Source of the DNA: Zanthoxylum bungeanum
Lineage: Eukaryota; Streptophyta; Magnoliopsida; Sapindales; Rutaceae
Assembly (NCBI GenBank): GCA_019454045.1
Contig: SKCR01038133.1
Span: 92,597 to 156,596 of the forward strand
Direction: 5' to 3'
DNA length: 64,000 nucleotides
This document shows, one piece after another, positions 47,062-58,099 of the stretch. Both the position numbers and the translations under genes were made by a program. Under the pieces are notes generated by a model. It saw only the letters and a program-made list of their open reading frames with translations. It was not told the origin of the DNA and did not search any database. Position 1 is the first letter of the stretch. Each line of letters starts with the position of its first letter.

Positions 47062-47205
47062 GGCTGAATATCGATTCCAGATCCATTTTTTAGGTTTGGA
47101 AACGGACCAGTTCCGGTTCTAAAATAGAAGAACCAAATTTAAACGGTCCGATTCCGGTTCTGTCATGGACGGAACCAGAATCAGACCATTGGGTGGTCCG
47201 ACATT
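47062..47205. mobile_element. Left-end fragment of a hAT-type MITE
   Basis: Begins TAGGGCTGAATATCGATTCC and carries GGTTCCGGTTCT/AGAACC-type words seen in such MITEs. No right terminus follows; the sequence passes straight into LTR-like DNA near 47205. Confidence 0.5.
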
Positions 47206-49572
47206 GTGACAATATTAATATTATAAACTATTCTTAAAGTAAATATTCATATTCGTTAGTTTTCGAATACGGTCGAAACCTATAATCTAAAAGACTAGCA
47301 CATGTCATTACTTGGAATTGGAGTTTCAATGGTTTAATCCGATGTACCATGAGTAAGGGAAGCTCGTATAGACATGTGGGTATTCGTTGGAGCGAATATT
47401 GAATTACTCACAAGTGATTCTTAATAGTTGGAAGTACACACCACCGCCAATAGGAATCTTCTCGAGTCGAATAACATATGTGATCATTTGATTATGAGAT
47501 ATCATTGATTTTGTGTGTGATCCTCCACATTTTGATGTCATATATGTTAGAAACCTTTCATAGTCTGACTGCTAGATGTTTGTTAGGTGTGGACCGATGC
47601 ACTCGTTAATCAAGTGCGTATTAAGATAGGATCTGTTGGCCCGTATATGTACCATAAATGGGTTTAAGTATCAATGTGAGTAAGTCACGATTCTTCAGTC
47701 TTTGGCCAAAGCCGATCATCTAGGGTGGATCACATATATCAGAAATGATGTTCAGATTAGTTATAAAGAATCGTGGACATGTCGACATGAGATGTGCGCA
47801 TCGGAAACTTGACGGTGTAATTTATGTTTCCTAAGCACAACTCAGATAGCCTACGACAGAGGGATTTTTAAACATATGTGATGACCTCGACTTGTATAGT
47901 TCAGAAAGGTTGTTAGTGTTTTTCGAAAATTCGGAGGTGGCCGAATTGCGTACATATAAGCTAGACTTATATGACGAACGTGTCTAGATTTAGATAGTCC
48001 TATAATATGGAGTGTACTCGTTGAGCACTTGGGTAGCCGATAATTTTTTATAATAAATAATATTTGATATTATAATTATCAACTAAAATAATTAAGTATT
48101 ATTGAATAACATTAATTATTTACTTTGATCCAATTGGATTAATCCAAAAGCATACAAGGACTTTGTTATAATTTCATAAATATCTCTACCATTGGAAGAT
48201 ATTTTGGTAATTATAAATATGTAATAATATGTGTATTTGGTTTGATTTAATTGGATTAAATCAAAGTGGTAGACATACAACTAATCCATTAATTAAACTT
48301 TGTCTTAATTTAATTAGATTAATTCAAAGTGGTAGAAAAATGTGATTAGTCATACCTAATTATACATATTTGGACAAATTAGTTAAGCCCGCATAAAAAT
48401 TGATTAGAACTTTTATTAATTAAAAATTACATAAATTTTTCTATAAAAGGCAAGCTTGAGCAAGTTTTTAATCAAGCTTGAGAAAGATAAAACAAGTAAG
48501 AATTAGAGATATTAGCCTAAGTAAAAGAAGTGTTTAGATAAGCTTTAGATGTTCTCTACAACATTTTAACAAGGAAAATAAGATTGGATCTTGGAACCAA
48601 GCTTGCTAACTTTGGGAATTCTCTACAAAAACAAAGAGAAGAAGATTGGATTTTGGAACCAAGCTTGCTAGCTTTGGAAGTTCTCCACAACATTTCAATA
48701 AGGAGAAGAAGATTGGATCTTGGAATCAAGCTTACTAGATAAGTTTGTTCTTCTCCAAAGATATGTTTTCATTAGTGAGTTATCATTAGTGAGACATATA
48801 GTGATGAATTATGTATTGGATACATAATAACATAGCGTGATATTGAAATTAGGAAAATTAATTGTGTATAGATTATTTGTAAGCATAAACACAATATGCT
48901 TGTAATTGAGTCAAATATGTTCATATTGGACATGAAACATAAAATTATAGTTTGGAACTCTAGATGAAATCCTAGAGCTATGACTACCATTCTAGAATTA
49001 CTTGACCACCTTTGAGTGACATAGAATTGTTCATGAGTCATTTCTTTGTGAGATTCTATTTTGATTTGTGTTTTGATTCAAAGAAATGCATATATATATA
49101 TATATATAACATGTTTTGAAGTTGGTTTTGATGTTAAAATTGGACTTTTAGGTGTATTGAAGTGTTGGGAGAAAATTGGAAGTGTTTAGAATTGAATTAA
49201 AGGTAAAAATGCTCTCTGCCAATATTTTACACAAGGCAGCGTCGCGACTGATCTCTGGCGTCGTGAAAATTTACTCTCAAAGCTGAGGACGTCGCGACGC
49301 CGAGCTCTCGCAGATTGGGCATTGCGACTCCCAAACTTGCGCTTCACGACTCTTTGAGAGCTGTTGCCCATGAGCACTAAAACTTCATTTTCTCAGTTTT
49401 GGAAATTCCAGACTCCGATTTGGTCCCCGGTTTTTCCTACGAACTCGTAACAGAATATAGTATTCTATAAAATAATTTAAAAATACACCTATCATTAATA
49501 TCCATAGGTTATACTCACTTTTGTTGCAAGGGGCACTGATCCGATCCTAGGGATCCCACATCTGCCCCAACA
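47206..49572 (+). mobile_element. Truncated copia LTR (LTR E)
   Basis: Colinear with Copia A and B LTRs over ACTAGCACATGTC, ATGAGTAAGGGAAGCTCGTAT, the AATAGGAATCTTCTCGAG block and GGTGTGGACCGATGC. It ends CTGCCCCAACA at 49572. The TG start is missing, so the 5' end was lost at the junction with the MITE fragment. The hairpin at 47379-47400 has TATTCG/CGAATA arms. Confidence 0.68.
48552..48755 (+). repeat. Three tandem units of 62-69 bp in LTR E
   Basis: Each unit holds TTCTCTACAACATTT (or a variant), an AAGATTGGATCTTGGAACC phrase and AAGCTTGCTAGCTTTGG. Units begin near 48552, 48619 and 48681; a partial fourth starts at 48750. Confidence 0.8.
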
Positions 49573-49728
49573 AATTAAGTTTGGCTAAACCGCCAAATAT
49601 TTTACAATTTTATAATTTGGAGTAGTTACTCCCATTTTTTTTTATGAAAAAATCTAATTTGTAGCCATTAAAGTTTCACCAAATTGCTTTCAAATTTTTA
49701 GATTCATTGCTATAAATACATATATATG

Positions 49729-52215
49729 TGTTAGAGTTGGTGCTCGGAGTGCCAATCCGGATCGTATTTATGTCCGATTCATGAATACGAACAATTATTT
49801 TTCATAATATTACTTATTTATGGTAGTACTTCTTACTTTTATATACATATTCGATCTAATTACAATTAGATTGAAACTAAATATGATTTAGTGATATGAA
49901 TATATTAGGCAAAGACCCGATAATATATTTTGAAGTGTGCAGTTACAAAATAATTTGTGATTGACATTGGGAAGTGTCACTACTAGAAGTATATTATCAA
50001 ATAAAGTTCAGGGTCAAGATTTACTAAAACGGGTCGGTTAGTAAAATTCGCTGAGACCAGTACATGTCGTATATCATGTCTTGGTCTGATACTTTATCCC
50101 AATTAACCATGAGTCTCAAAAGACTCGTATAGACATGTATGTGTTGATTTGATAAATACTGAACGACTCACCGAAGATTTCCTAATAGATGATACACCAA
50201 CGTCAATATGAATCTTCTCGAGTCGAGTAGCATAATGGTCCTTCGACTTGAGATACCGCTGTGGATATATGAGATATCCTCCACACTTTGATGACATTCA
50301 TATCACCAATCTATTTAGATCATACCTCCGCCTGTTCATTGGGTGTAGACTGATGCTCATGATATCTTGTGAGTATCATATAGAATCTGTCAGTCTTGTG
50401 TACAGGGCATATGTATCTTGAACGTGTTTGCGATCTAGTAAATCCATGATCGTGGTATACTTCGGAAGGGAGTTTCGAATGTTATTTAGAGATCTTAAAT
50501 TTGAAAATCGACTATATTATACTTTAGGGATTTGACGTTCCTATCTATATCCTCAGTATAATATTGATAGCGTGTGACAGAGGGATTATATGTATGCAAT
50601 GATCTCGACTTGCATAGTTTAGCGAGATTATATGTGATCATCATAATTTATGAGTGAGTGAATTATGGGCACAGAATTTGATTCCGTGAAGGATAAACCT
50701 AAACTTAGAGAGTCCCACAATATGAAGTGTACTAGTTGAGTACTTGAGCAACGCGTTATGAATAATACAGATTATTCATAAGACTTTATCGGATTAAATG
50801 AGTTATTTTGAATCGTTTAATCGGTTAAACAAAAAATACATGCATTATGGGATTTTAGTCAATTAATAATTAATATGTATTTGTATTTGATATAAAATTT
50901 GATTTGATACATATTAATTATATGTCAAATGAGATTTTGACATATATCATAAATATATGTATTTTGTTATTTAATGTAAATAAAAATACATATATAGATA
51001 TTTACATTAATTAATTATTTAGTTATTTAATTGTTAAATAATTAAATAATTAGAAATTAAATATCCTATCCATAAGTCATAATTAATATGATAAGTGGTG
51101 AGATATTATTGGTAACAAGTGGCATGATTTTTTAAGCTTGAAGAATTCAAATTGAATTTGAATTCTTTAATTGTGATTAAATGAAATCTAAATAACCATT
51201 TTGCCCCAATTTCGTCCTAGCCCTCTTATATAAAGTTAAATTTTTTTTTCTCTTTCATTAGAAGCCTTGGTCGAAATTCATCTCCATAGAAAGCTCCCAA
51301 AACATTTCCTCGAAGAAACTTGAAAGAAAGTGATGAAATCAAGAAGAAAGCTTAAGGAAGTTATGAGATTTTGAGGTAATTTTCAATATTCTTAAGCTTA
51401 GAAAGTTTGTTTCTTATTCTTGAATATTTAGAATAGTTCTAGGATTTCTTTCTTTCTTGGTATCTGGGGCTTTTTGATTTGCATGATGGATTTGGAGGCT
51501 AGATGCATGTGTGAAGTAAGATTAAGTAATATTAGTTCAATTTTATCATTTGATGACTTGTTGCCATTCTAGAGTGCTATGACCACTCTTATAAATCCTA
51601 GAGTTATTCTTGATTTCTTCATTTGTGGTGACTTTGGTTGGTGTAAATATTAATATGATTAATGTTGAGAAAATTGGATTTAAAGCATGAAAAATGATAA
51701 TTTTGGTTACCAAATCAGATCTGAATTTTTTGTGATTTTGGTGATGAAAAGTATGTTTTATAAATATATTGGATGTGTTTTGGGTATTGGAACAATTGCC
51801 GGAAATTATTTCGGAGTTGAAATATGCGAAAACGGTGAAAAACAGCATTACCGGGTGAGTTTCGTGCTTACCGGATGTCCGCTGTCCAAACAGTGAATTG
51901 GTCACTGTTTGGGCAGCCCATGAACTGCCCAAGTACTATTGGGGCTGACCTGGGCATCCCCCGTGTGTGGTTGGTCGGTTCAGACAAAAACGTGTTTTAG
52001 GTCATTTTGCGGAAAAAAACGTTTTTCGTAAAAGTTTCGCAGTGTTTAAAACTTATTTATGTCGTTATTTGATATTGAATAAATATGTTTAGGTGAAATA
52101 TGAATAAATTATTCATATTAGATATTGAATAATTTATTTGGTAAGTTTAAAAGTTTAAAATTATGATTTCGCCCGAACCGCGCGTTTCTGCTGTGCCTTT
52201 GAGAAAACCCTAACA
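49729..52215 (+). mobile_element. Solo LTR of the Copia A family (2487 bp)
   Basis: TGTTAGAGTTGGTGCTCGGA to AAACCCTAACA with a perfect 5-bp duplication ATATG (49724-49728 and 52216-52220). No internal sequence remains, so it arose by recombination between the two LTRs of one insertion. Hairpin 2 is kept (GAGTCT/AGACTC at 50111-50126); hairpin 3 is weakened. Confidence 0.94.
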
Positions 52216-52245
52216 ATATGTAGTTAGATCTAATCACAAGCAAAA

Positions 52246-52990
52246 ATGATAAATTTTTCACAAAATATTTTTATTGATTTGAATCAAAATTCAAAAGGCG
52301 TCCTTCCATCGGATGAGCAAAATCAAAATCTTACTTCAACATCTATTCTTACTGATTTGAATCAATATCCAGAAAATATTTCATCTCCCGCCAATATTGA
52401 TATGAACATGTTGCCACCACCACTGCAAGATGTCCATCATGCAAATAAGAAGAAAAACCTCACTTTTGATCAAATGAGAGAAATTGTTCAAATGTTATTT
52501 CAAGAGAACTGACCTGGAAGACTAGCAAAATGAGTCATTTTGAAATTTGCTAATCATTTCTTTTTATATCTACAAGATCAGTTTCTCGAATTTGGCATGA
52601 TACAAAAGCTTTTATTACAAGTGTTAATTTACATGATTTATCTTCAAAGCTTGTGAAAATGGTTGGTCGCAAGAGAGTGTAAATTGATTTAGAAGTAATG
52701 AAAGCTATTCATTTTCACCATCGAACTAATATTTAAAGAACGAAATCTTCGACCGCATTCAAATTCCGTGAAGCCATATTTATTAATTGGATGATAACAA
52801 GAAAACAAGGTTGGAATTTTATTTGTCAATGGTTGATGAAGGTACAATCAAATCCAAACCATTTTTTTATTAATATATATGATCGAATTCATATTAATGA
52901 AACATGGGCAACTACCAATTTTCATTGAGTGCGACTCGCAAATTTTGAATGAGGAAAGAGAAGCTATTTGTGAAATACAACAAACTCAAG
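52246..52990 (+). pseudogene. Mariner-like (plant Tc1/mariner) transposase pseudogene
   Basis: The open start (52246-52512) encodes DLNQ.S-type N-terminal text and then KKNLTFDQMREIVQMLFQ, the first helix-turn-helix of plant mariner transposases. Beyond a stop, other frames give HFNVS-like, RIWH-like, GRKRV-like and IDLE-like pieces, then YDRIHINETW at about 52876-52905. There the usual catalytic Asp of the .DE.W motif is Asn. Stops and frameshifts make it inactive. Its 5' leader is interrupted by the solo LTR at 49729-52215; a TATAAATA lies at 49711-49718. Confidence 0.72.
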
Positions 52991-53080
52991 AGTGAAGACT
53001 ATTTCTGAAAGATATTTTGCTAATTTTATTATTTTTGTAGTGATTTTGTAAGGAGTAACTGAAACTTAATATCATGATTC

Positions 53081-53403
53081 GTATTCGATTTGTTTATTAA
53101 ACAAATCGAATACAAATATTCATTTAGTCATGATATTATTCAATAACATAATTTACCATAATTTATTTATATTAATTCTTCAGAAATATATACATATGAA
53201 ATATGTAATTAATATATTTACTAAAAATATCTCACCAAATATCAATAATATTATTTTTTCTATGGTAATTAGTCATAATTTCTCGAATCATAATTGAAAA
53301 ATAACAATAGCTAGTAAAAGAAAATAATAAAACGAATCCTAAACGACTAAACGAATCAATAAGCTTAAATTCGTATTCGATTCGTTTATTAAACGAATCG
53401 AAT
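53081..53403. repeat. Two related perfect palindromes in MITE-like debris
   Basis: 53081-53113 is a 33-nt palindrome (arms of 16 beginning GTATTCGATTTGTTTA, one-base centre). 53375-53403 is a 29-nt palindrome (arms ATTCGATTCGTTTA). They differ by a paired C/T-G/A change, so both arms changed together. AAACGAATC words continue to about 53490. Confidence 0.85.
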
Positions 53404-53539
53404 CAAATTGACCAATTTATTAAACGAATTTATTTTTTCAAACTCGTATTCACTTTAAAACGAATTGAATCGAATGAATAAACGAATCCTAACCCAAATT
53501 GTCACTCTTAACTGCAAGAGAGCAAGGTTGCCAATTAAA

Positions 53540-53812
53540 TCAACATATCTTGGGCAAAAAAAATTTCAACATTTGAGAAATAACAAGTTGACGTTCTTGA
53601 GCTTCAGATAAATGACCATATTCTTTGGGTGGAAGATTTAAATTGAGCCACAGTCTCACCATCTTGTTCAATGGTTTTGCCTTCTTGTTCAACTCATGAT
53701 CCATCTTTTTCAACTCATGATCTATTGCAGTAATTGTTTTATGTGAATGATTTTTTTTCTTAGTCATAGTTAATTGTAGACTATGAGTGACTTTTGGTTT
53801 GCACAAATACAT
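53540..53812 (-). other. Unassigned minus-strand open frame
   Basis: 90 codons rich in Lys, with KKMDHELNKKAKPLNKM and NLPPKEYGHLSEAQERQLVIS. It lies between the mariner pseudogene and its right terminus, so it may belong to the transposon. I recognise no family. Confidence 0.25.
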
Positions 53813-53990
53813 TTAAATTTGTGGAAATATGAGAGTATTTAGATTATTGTGGTTATGAAAAATTGTAGTATTTATTGATAAAAAAACATATTAAATCAGG
53901 GTATATAAGTAAACTTCTTCATTTAACTATCTCTAAACAAGGAAACTAGACTATAATTTGAGATTTCTAAAAATAGAAAGGTGGCCTATC

Positions 53991-54010
53991 AAAAAGGGAC
54001 GGAAGGAGTA
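53991..54010 (+). mobile_element. Right terminal repeat of a Stowaway/mariner-type element
   Basis: AAAAAGGGACGGAAGGAG followed by TA. Its complement is the CTCCTTCCGTCCC type terminus shared by plant mariner-like elements and Stowaway MITEs, with the TA target. It fits as the right end of the transposon that holds the 52.2-kb transposase. Confidence 0.75.
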
Positions 54011-55057
54011 TAAATTTAGGTCACTGTAGTTTTAGAAAATGTAAACTTTAGTTTAAATATTTTTGTTAATTAAGTCATTATTCATTTAATTTCAAACAAT
54101 TTGCTATTTTTGGACATTTTCTGGGATATTTGAGTCATTTAATACTAATTGAATAAATAATGAAGGGTATCTCAACATCCTCCAAAATAATGAAGTCCGT
54201 TAATCTCAAAGTCCCATACTTTCACCATCACATCTTCTATTTTTCCCTTGGACAAGTTGATGGTTCTATCAGCAAACTACAAAGATATAAAGGTTGGCTT
54301 TAGTTTCTGATTCCTCAATCTCTTTGCATAAGAAAAGGCATTCAATTTATCCCTGACCCTAAATTACATGGATACTTACATTTGGTTGCGATCATTCTTT
54401 GCAGTATTGCACTTCGTACCTCTGTAAGCCTTTCTTCATTGATAATTTTTCACACTTTTGAATTTGTTGCTCTTCTATTTTTCTGCTTCTTTGTATATTC
54501 CTCCAGTTTTTTCTTTAACATTAGCCTAGTGGGGAATGGAAGCTCTGGTTCATAATACATCAAACTTCTTTTGGGTTATTGTTTCATTGGTTTGGAGTGT
54601 ACATATGTTTTATTCACTTGTGCTTCTTCATTGTTTATTGTGATGGCATTGTAAAATTCTTTCCTTTCTCTTTTGGGATTGACTTATGTGTTACTTGGGA
54701 GAGCCTTGTGTGGCCTATAGTTTTGTGTCCCAATTGGTTTTCCAATGCTCCCATGGATCCTACTAGACTCTGAAAATGGCATTATATTTAGCTTATTGCT
54801 TCTTGAATATTTGTGTGATCATTTCTTCCAAGCTTTGCTTCTTCCCATACCCTTGTCTATTATTTTACTGCTGGTATCTAATGAGAGGATTTTGTCTTTC
54901 TTGTGGTCTTTGTCCAATAGTATTGTTTCACGTAAAATTAAGGCGGTCCTTCCATCCTAGGTTATAACTGCCGGACTATGGATTATGGACTTGTTTATTG
55001 AAATTGTTGACATTGTTTACAGACTCACCATATTAGGTACATTGCTCAGTAATATGT
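54011..55057. other. Region of unknown origin with several short open frames
   Basis: 54180-54970 is less AT-rich than its surroundings and has overlapping plus-strand frames (54579-54773, 54745-54960, 54776-54967) rich in Phe, Leu and Cys. It could be a decayed gene or element. No motif is recognisable. Confidence 0.3.
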
Positions 55058-56802
55058 TGTAACACCCTGACCGTTTGACATAATTATATATTTCCTTGTG
55101 TATTTATGAGACATATTCTAGTACTTCATTATGAATTATTAGTATTACGTTACTCGTATGAATTATTCTGGGTTCACACGGTAATATTTTTCAATTTTTT
55201 GGTACATATAAATTTTACCATGTTACATATAATTTTTAGTATTTTGGCCGTAACTTGGGCTACCAGTGTTCATTTTCAGTGATCGTTATATCTTTGGAAA
55301 TATTAGACAATGATCTATAATTTTGATGTTGAATATTTTCTAAAATTTCGACCAGAACTAGGTCAAAAATGTATATTTCTGCGGGATAAATAGTGAAGTT
55401 TGAGATTTCTCTAGATTTAAGGCATGTGACTAATTAAAAATATTATTTTAATGATACAAATCATCCCCCACAGTAAAAACCATTCATCTCCTCTTTCTTC
55501 TCAACTTCATTTTACGTTTTCTCTCTTCACCATTAATAATCAAAAAGCAACTCCACTACTCATGCCAATATGACAACCATTGGAGCTCTTCTTCAAGCAA
55601 TCACCAACCAAGTAAGTTCTTCCTCATCCATCTTTCATCGATTTGAAATATTTGCATGAGAATATCCATCTCCATTTTCGAACCTCAATGAAAATTAAGC
55701 TTTAATGAAATTATTTGGCAAGATTTAGCTTGATAGGATGGGTGTTGATGTTCCTAATGTGTATGTAATCTAAATCAAGTTTTAAATTTACAAGAAACCC
55801 TAATTTCCCAAGTGGATTTCCTTATGGCCGAATTGATGTAAGGAATGTGAGTGGTTGATTTATGTAAATTGAACTAGTCTAAGGATATATTCATGTCTAT
55901 AATGTTGTTTTGTGTTGGACAATGCTATATGTTGCTTGTTATCATGTGATTGAAAAATGCTTGTTGGCTGAATTATTTTCCATGAAGAAATGGATTATTC
56001 TCTTTGATTTATGAGGATTTGGATGTGTTAATATGTTCATGTGGGTGTTGGATGATGGCTATGCCTTGATTGGTTGGAAAACAAATTTTGGCTAGAAATG
56101 AGTCATGACCGAACATGGATGAAGGTTAAGGGGAGGTTGTGTTTTGGTAAGGCTAAAGACATGAATGAAATGGGTTCAATAATATTGTAATTAACTTGGG
56201 TTAAGAAGATTGAAGATATGTTCATGATGATATTGTGGTTGATGTTATAATGTCTAGTTTGAGTGGAGTTTATCAAGATGGTGTTAAACTTGTGCATGAG
56301 TGTGTGGCCGTAAAGAGTTAATGATAAGTATTAGAGAGAAATAATAAGTTATGATTTAAGTATGTGATTTAAGCTTATGACTATATTAGGATCGCATTAT
56401 ATTTTCCTTATGTATGTTCAATTTAAGTTTTCCGAATTCACTTTCAAGTTGTGCCTTCATGTTTAATCCATGTATCATATGTTTTCATGATCACGTTTTT
56501 TCTTTACAAGGTTAGGTGTAAGTTACATTTTCATGCTTATGTTCAAATATATTTTCCATGTTTAAGATCAATATAAGTATATATGTTCAAGTTAAGACGG
56601 GTATAATGAAATTATGTTTCCACATGTCTGTTCAAGTTAAATACTTTCCTCCAAGGGTTTGGGTTGGTTCTAACCATGGGTTTGGGTAGTTTGGTCTAAC
56701 AATGCATAAGTTTCATATTGTGAACTATATATTAGGTTAGAATCAAGTCATTTTATATTATTTCGAGTGTGTTACGTCATGAGCCTGAATAATAGTGTTA
56801 GT

Positions 56803-57677
56803 TAGGGGTGTGCATTAATCGGTTTTAACCGAACCGTTCCGACCCATTTTTTTTATTATGGTTTGATTAATTCGGTTAAATCGATTATTGCGGTTAAAAT
56901 TTTTAACTTTTTTGATTATTCGGTTCGGTTACAGTTATGAGATTCGTATAACCGAACCGACCGATTAACCGAAATTAAACCATATATATATATATTAGCG
57001 CGTGGGAATCCTTTAATTTTTTAGAGTTGAAATAGTATGCATGTAAACTCTCAATTGGTTGTAGTTATACTAATTTGATAATACTACCCGAAAATAAAAT
57101 TGATAAAATTCAAATGACAAGCTACATTAACAGCTTGGTTTTCACTCCTTTTAATTTCTCTCAAGAATTTAAAGGTAAAAATACATAAAATTTCAAATGT
57201 GTAGATTTTGCATCGTGGTGGATTCGTGACCCTTAAAATTTCTAACATGGCAGGTTTGGAAGGAAATCTGAGGCCGTGATAATCATCGAGGGTTTAAAAA
57301 ATATTTCTCTCGCATGTAATTAAATATAGATATATTTAATCAAATGTTAGTTAGAATCGGTATTTTTAGAATCAGATATGTGATCGAATTAGTGATCCAA
57401 AAAATTTAATGCGTCAGTGGTTCGACTGGTTGAAACATTCCGAAAAAATCGGTAGAACCGACATACATCATATATAATTTTACTAATTAAAAATTATAAA
57501 AAAATATTAAATTTTAATTTATTGGATTGGTTAATAACCGAATTAACCATAACCGACCGAAATATAATGGTTAATTGGTTAATGGTTATGTGTCATAAAT
57601 TGGTCACACTTTTATTTAACCGAAAATTTCGATTACGGTTAAAAAATCAAGGATTAACCGACCGATGCACACCCCTA
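56803..57677. mobile_element. hAT-type MITE, 875 bp, perfect 8-bp target duplication
   Basis: Terminal TAGGGGTGTGCATTAATCGG / CCGACCGATGCACACCCCTA, flanked by GTGTTAGT at 56795-56802 and 57678-57685. Both sub-terminal regions are rich in GGTTAAACCGAACC-type words. The middle (about 56990-57340) is unlike the ends and may be a further insertion. No transposase frame. Confidence 0.9.
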
Positions 57678-57711
57678 GTGTTAGTGGAGTAGTTCAAGTC
57701 AAACTGTCATG

Positions 57712-58099
57712 GAAGAGTGGGAAAAGGTCGATTCGATTTCAAACTGAACCGAACCAAATCAAATAAAAAATTGATCGGTTTAAGAAATTAAGAACCGATC
57801 GGAACCAAACAGACCAAACTGAATCGAACTGAATCGATTTGGTTCGGTTCAGTTTTAATATTTGGTTTCAATTTTGATTCGGTTCGGTTCAAAATAGAAC
57901 CGATTTTTAAGAAGAATTAACCCCAAACCGATCGGTTTGGTCGGTTTGGTTCATGATTTTATAAACCGATTGGTTCACGGGTTAGGTTCATAATTCTAAC
58001 TAAATCGATCGGTTTAATGCAAACATAGACCGAACACAAATCCAAAAACCAAACTGAACCAATATTTTCGATTCGGTTCGATTAATTTGCCCACCTCTA
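57712..58099. mobile_element. Second hAT-type MITE, 388 bp
   Basis: Ends GAAGAGTGGGAAAAG and TTTGCCCACCTCTA, inverted with mismatches. The 8-bp flanks are CTGTCATG (57704-57711) and CAGTCATG (58100-58107), one mismatch. The interior is GAACCGAACCAAA / TTGGTTCGGTTC fold-back sequence. It lies 34 bp from the previous MITE. Confidence 0.75.

Noticed and set aside
49626..49650. Left terminal repeat of the mariner-like element
   Set aside because: Only TACTCCC agrees with the right terminus; kept as a question, not as a feature.
53540..53812. Host gene on the minus strand
   Set aside because: No known domain, no promoter or splice evidence, and it lies inside transposon debris; listed only as an unassigned frame.
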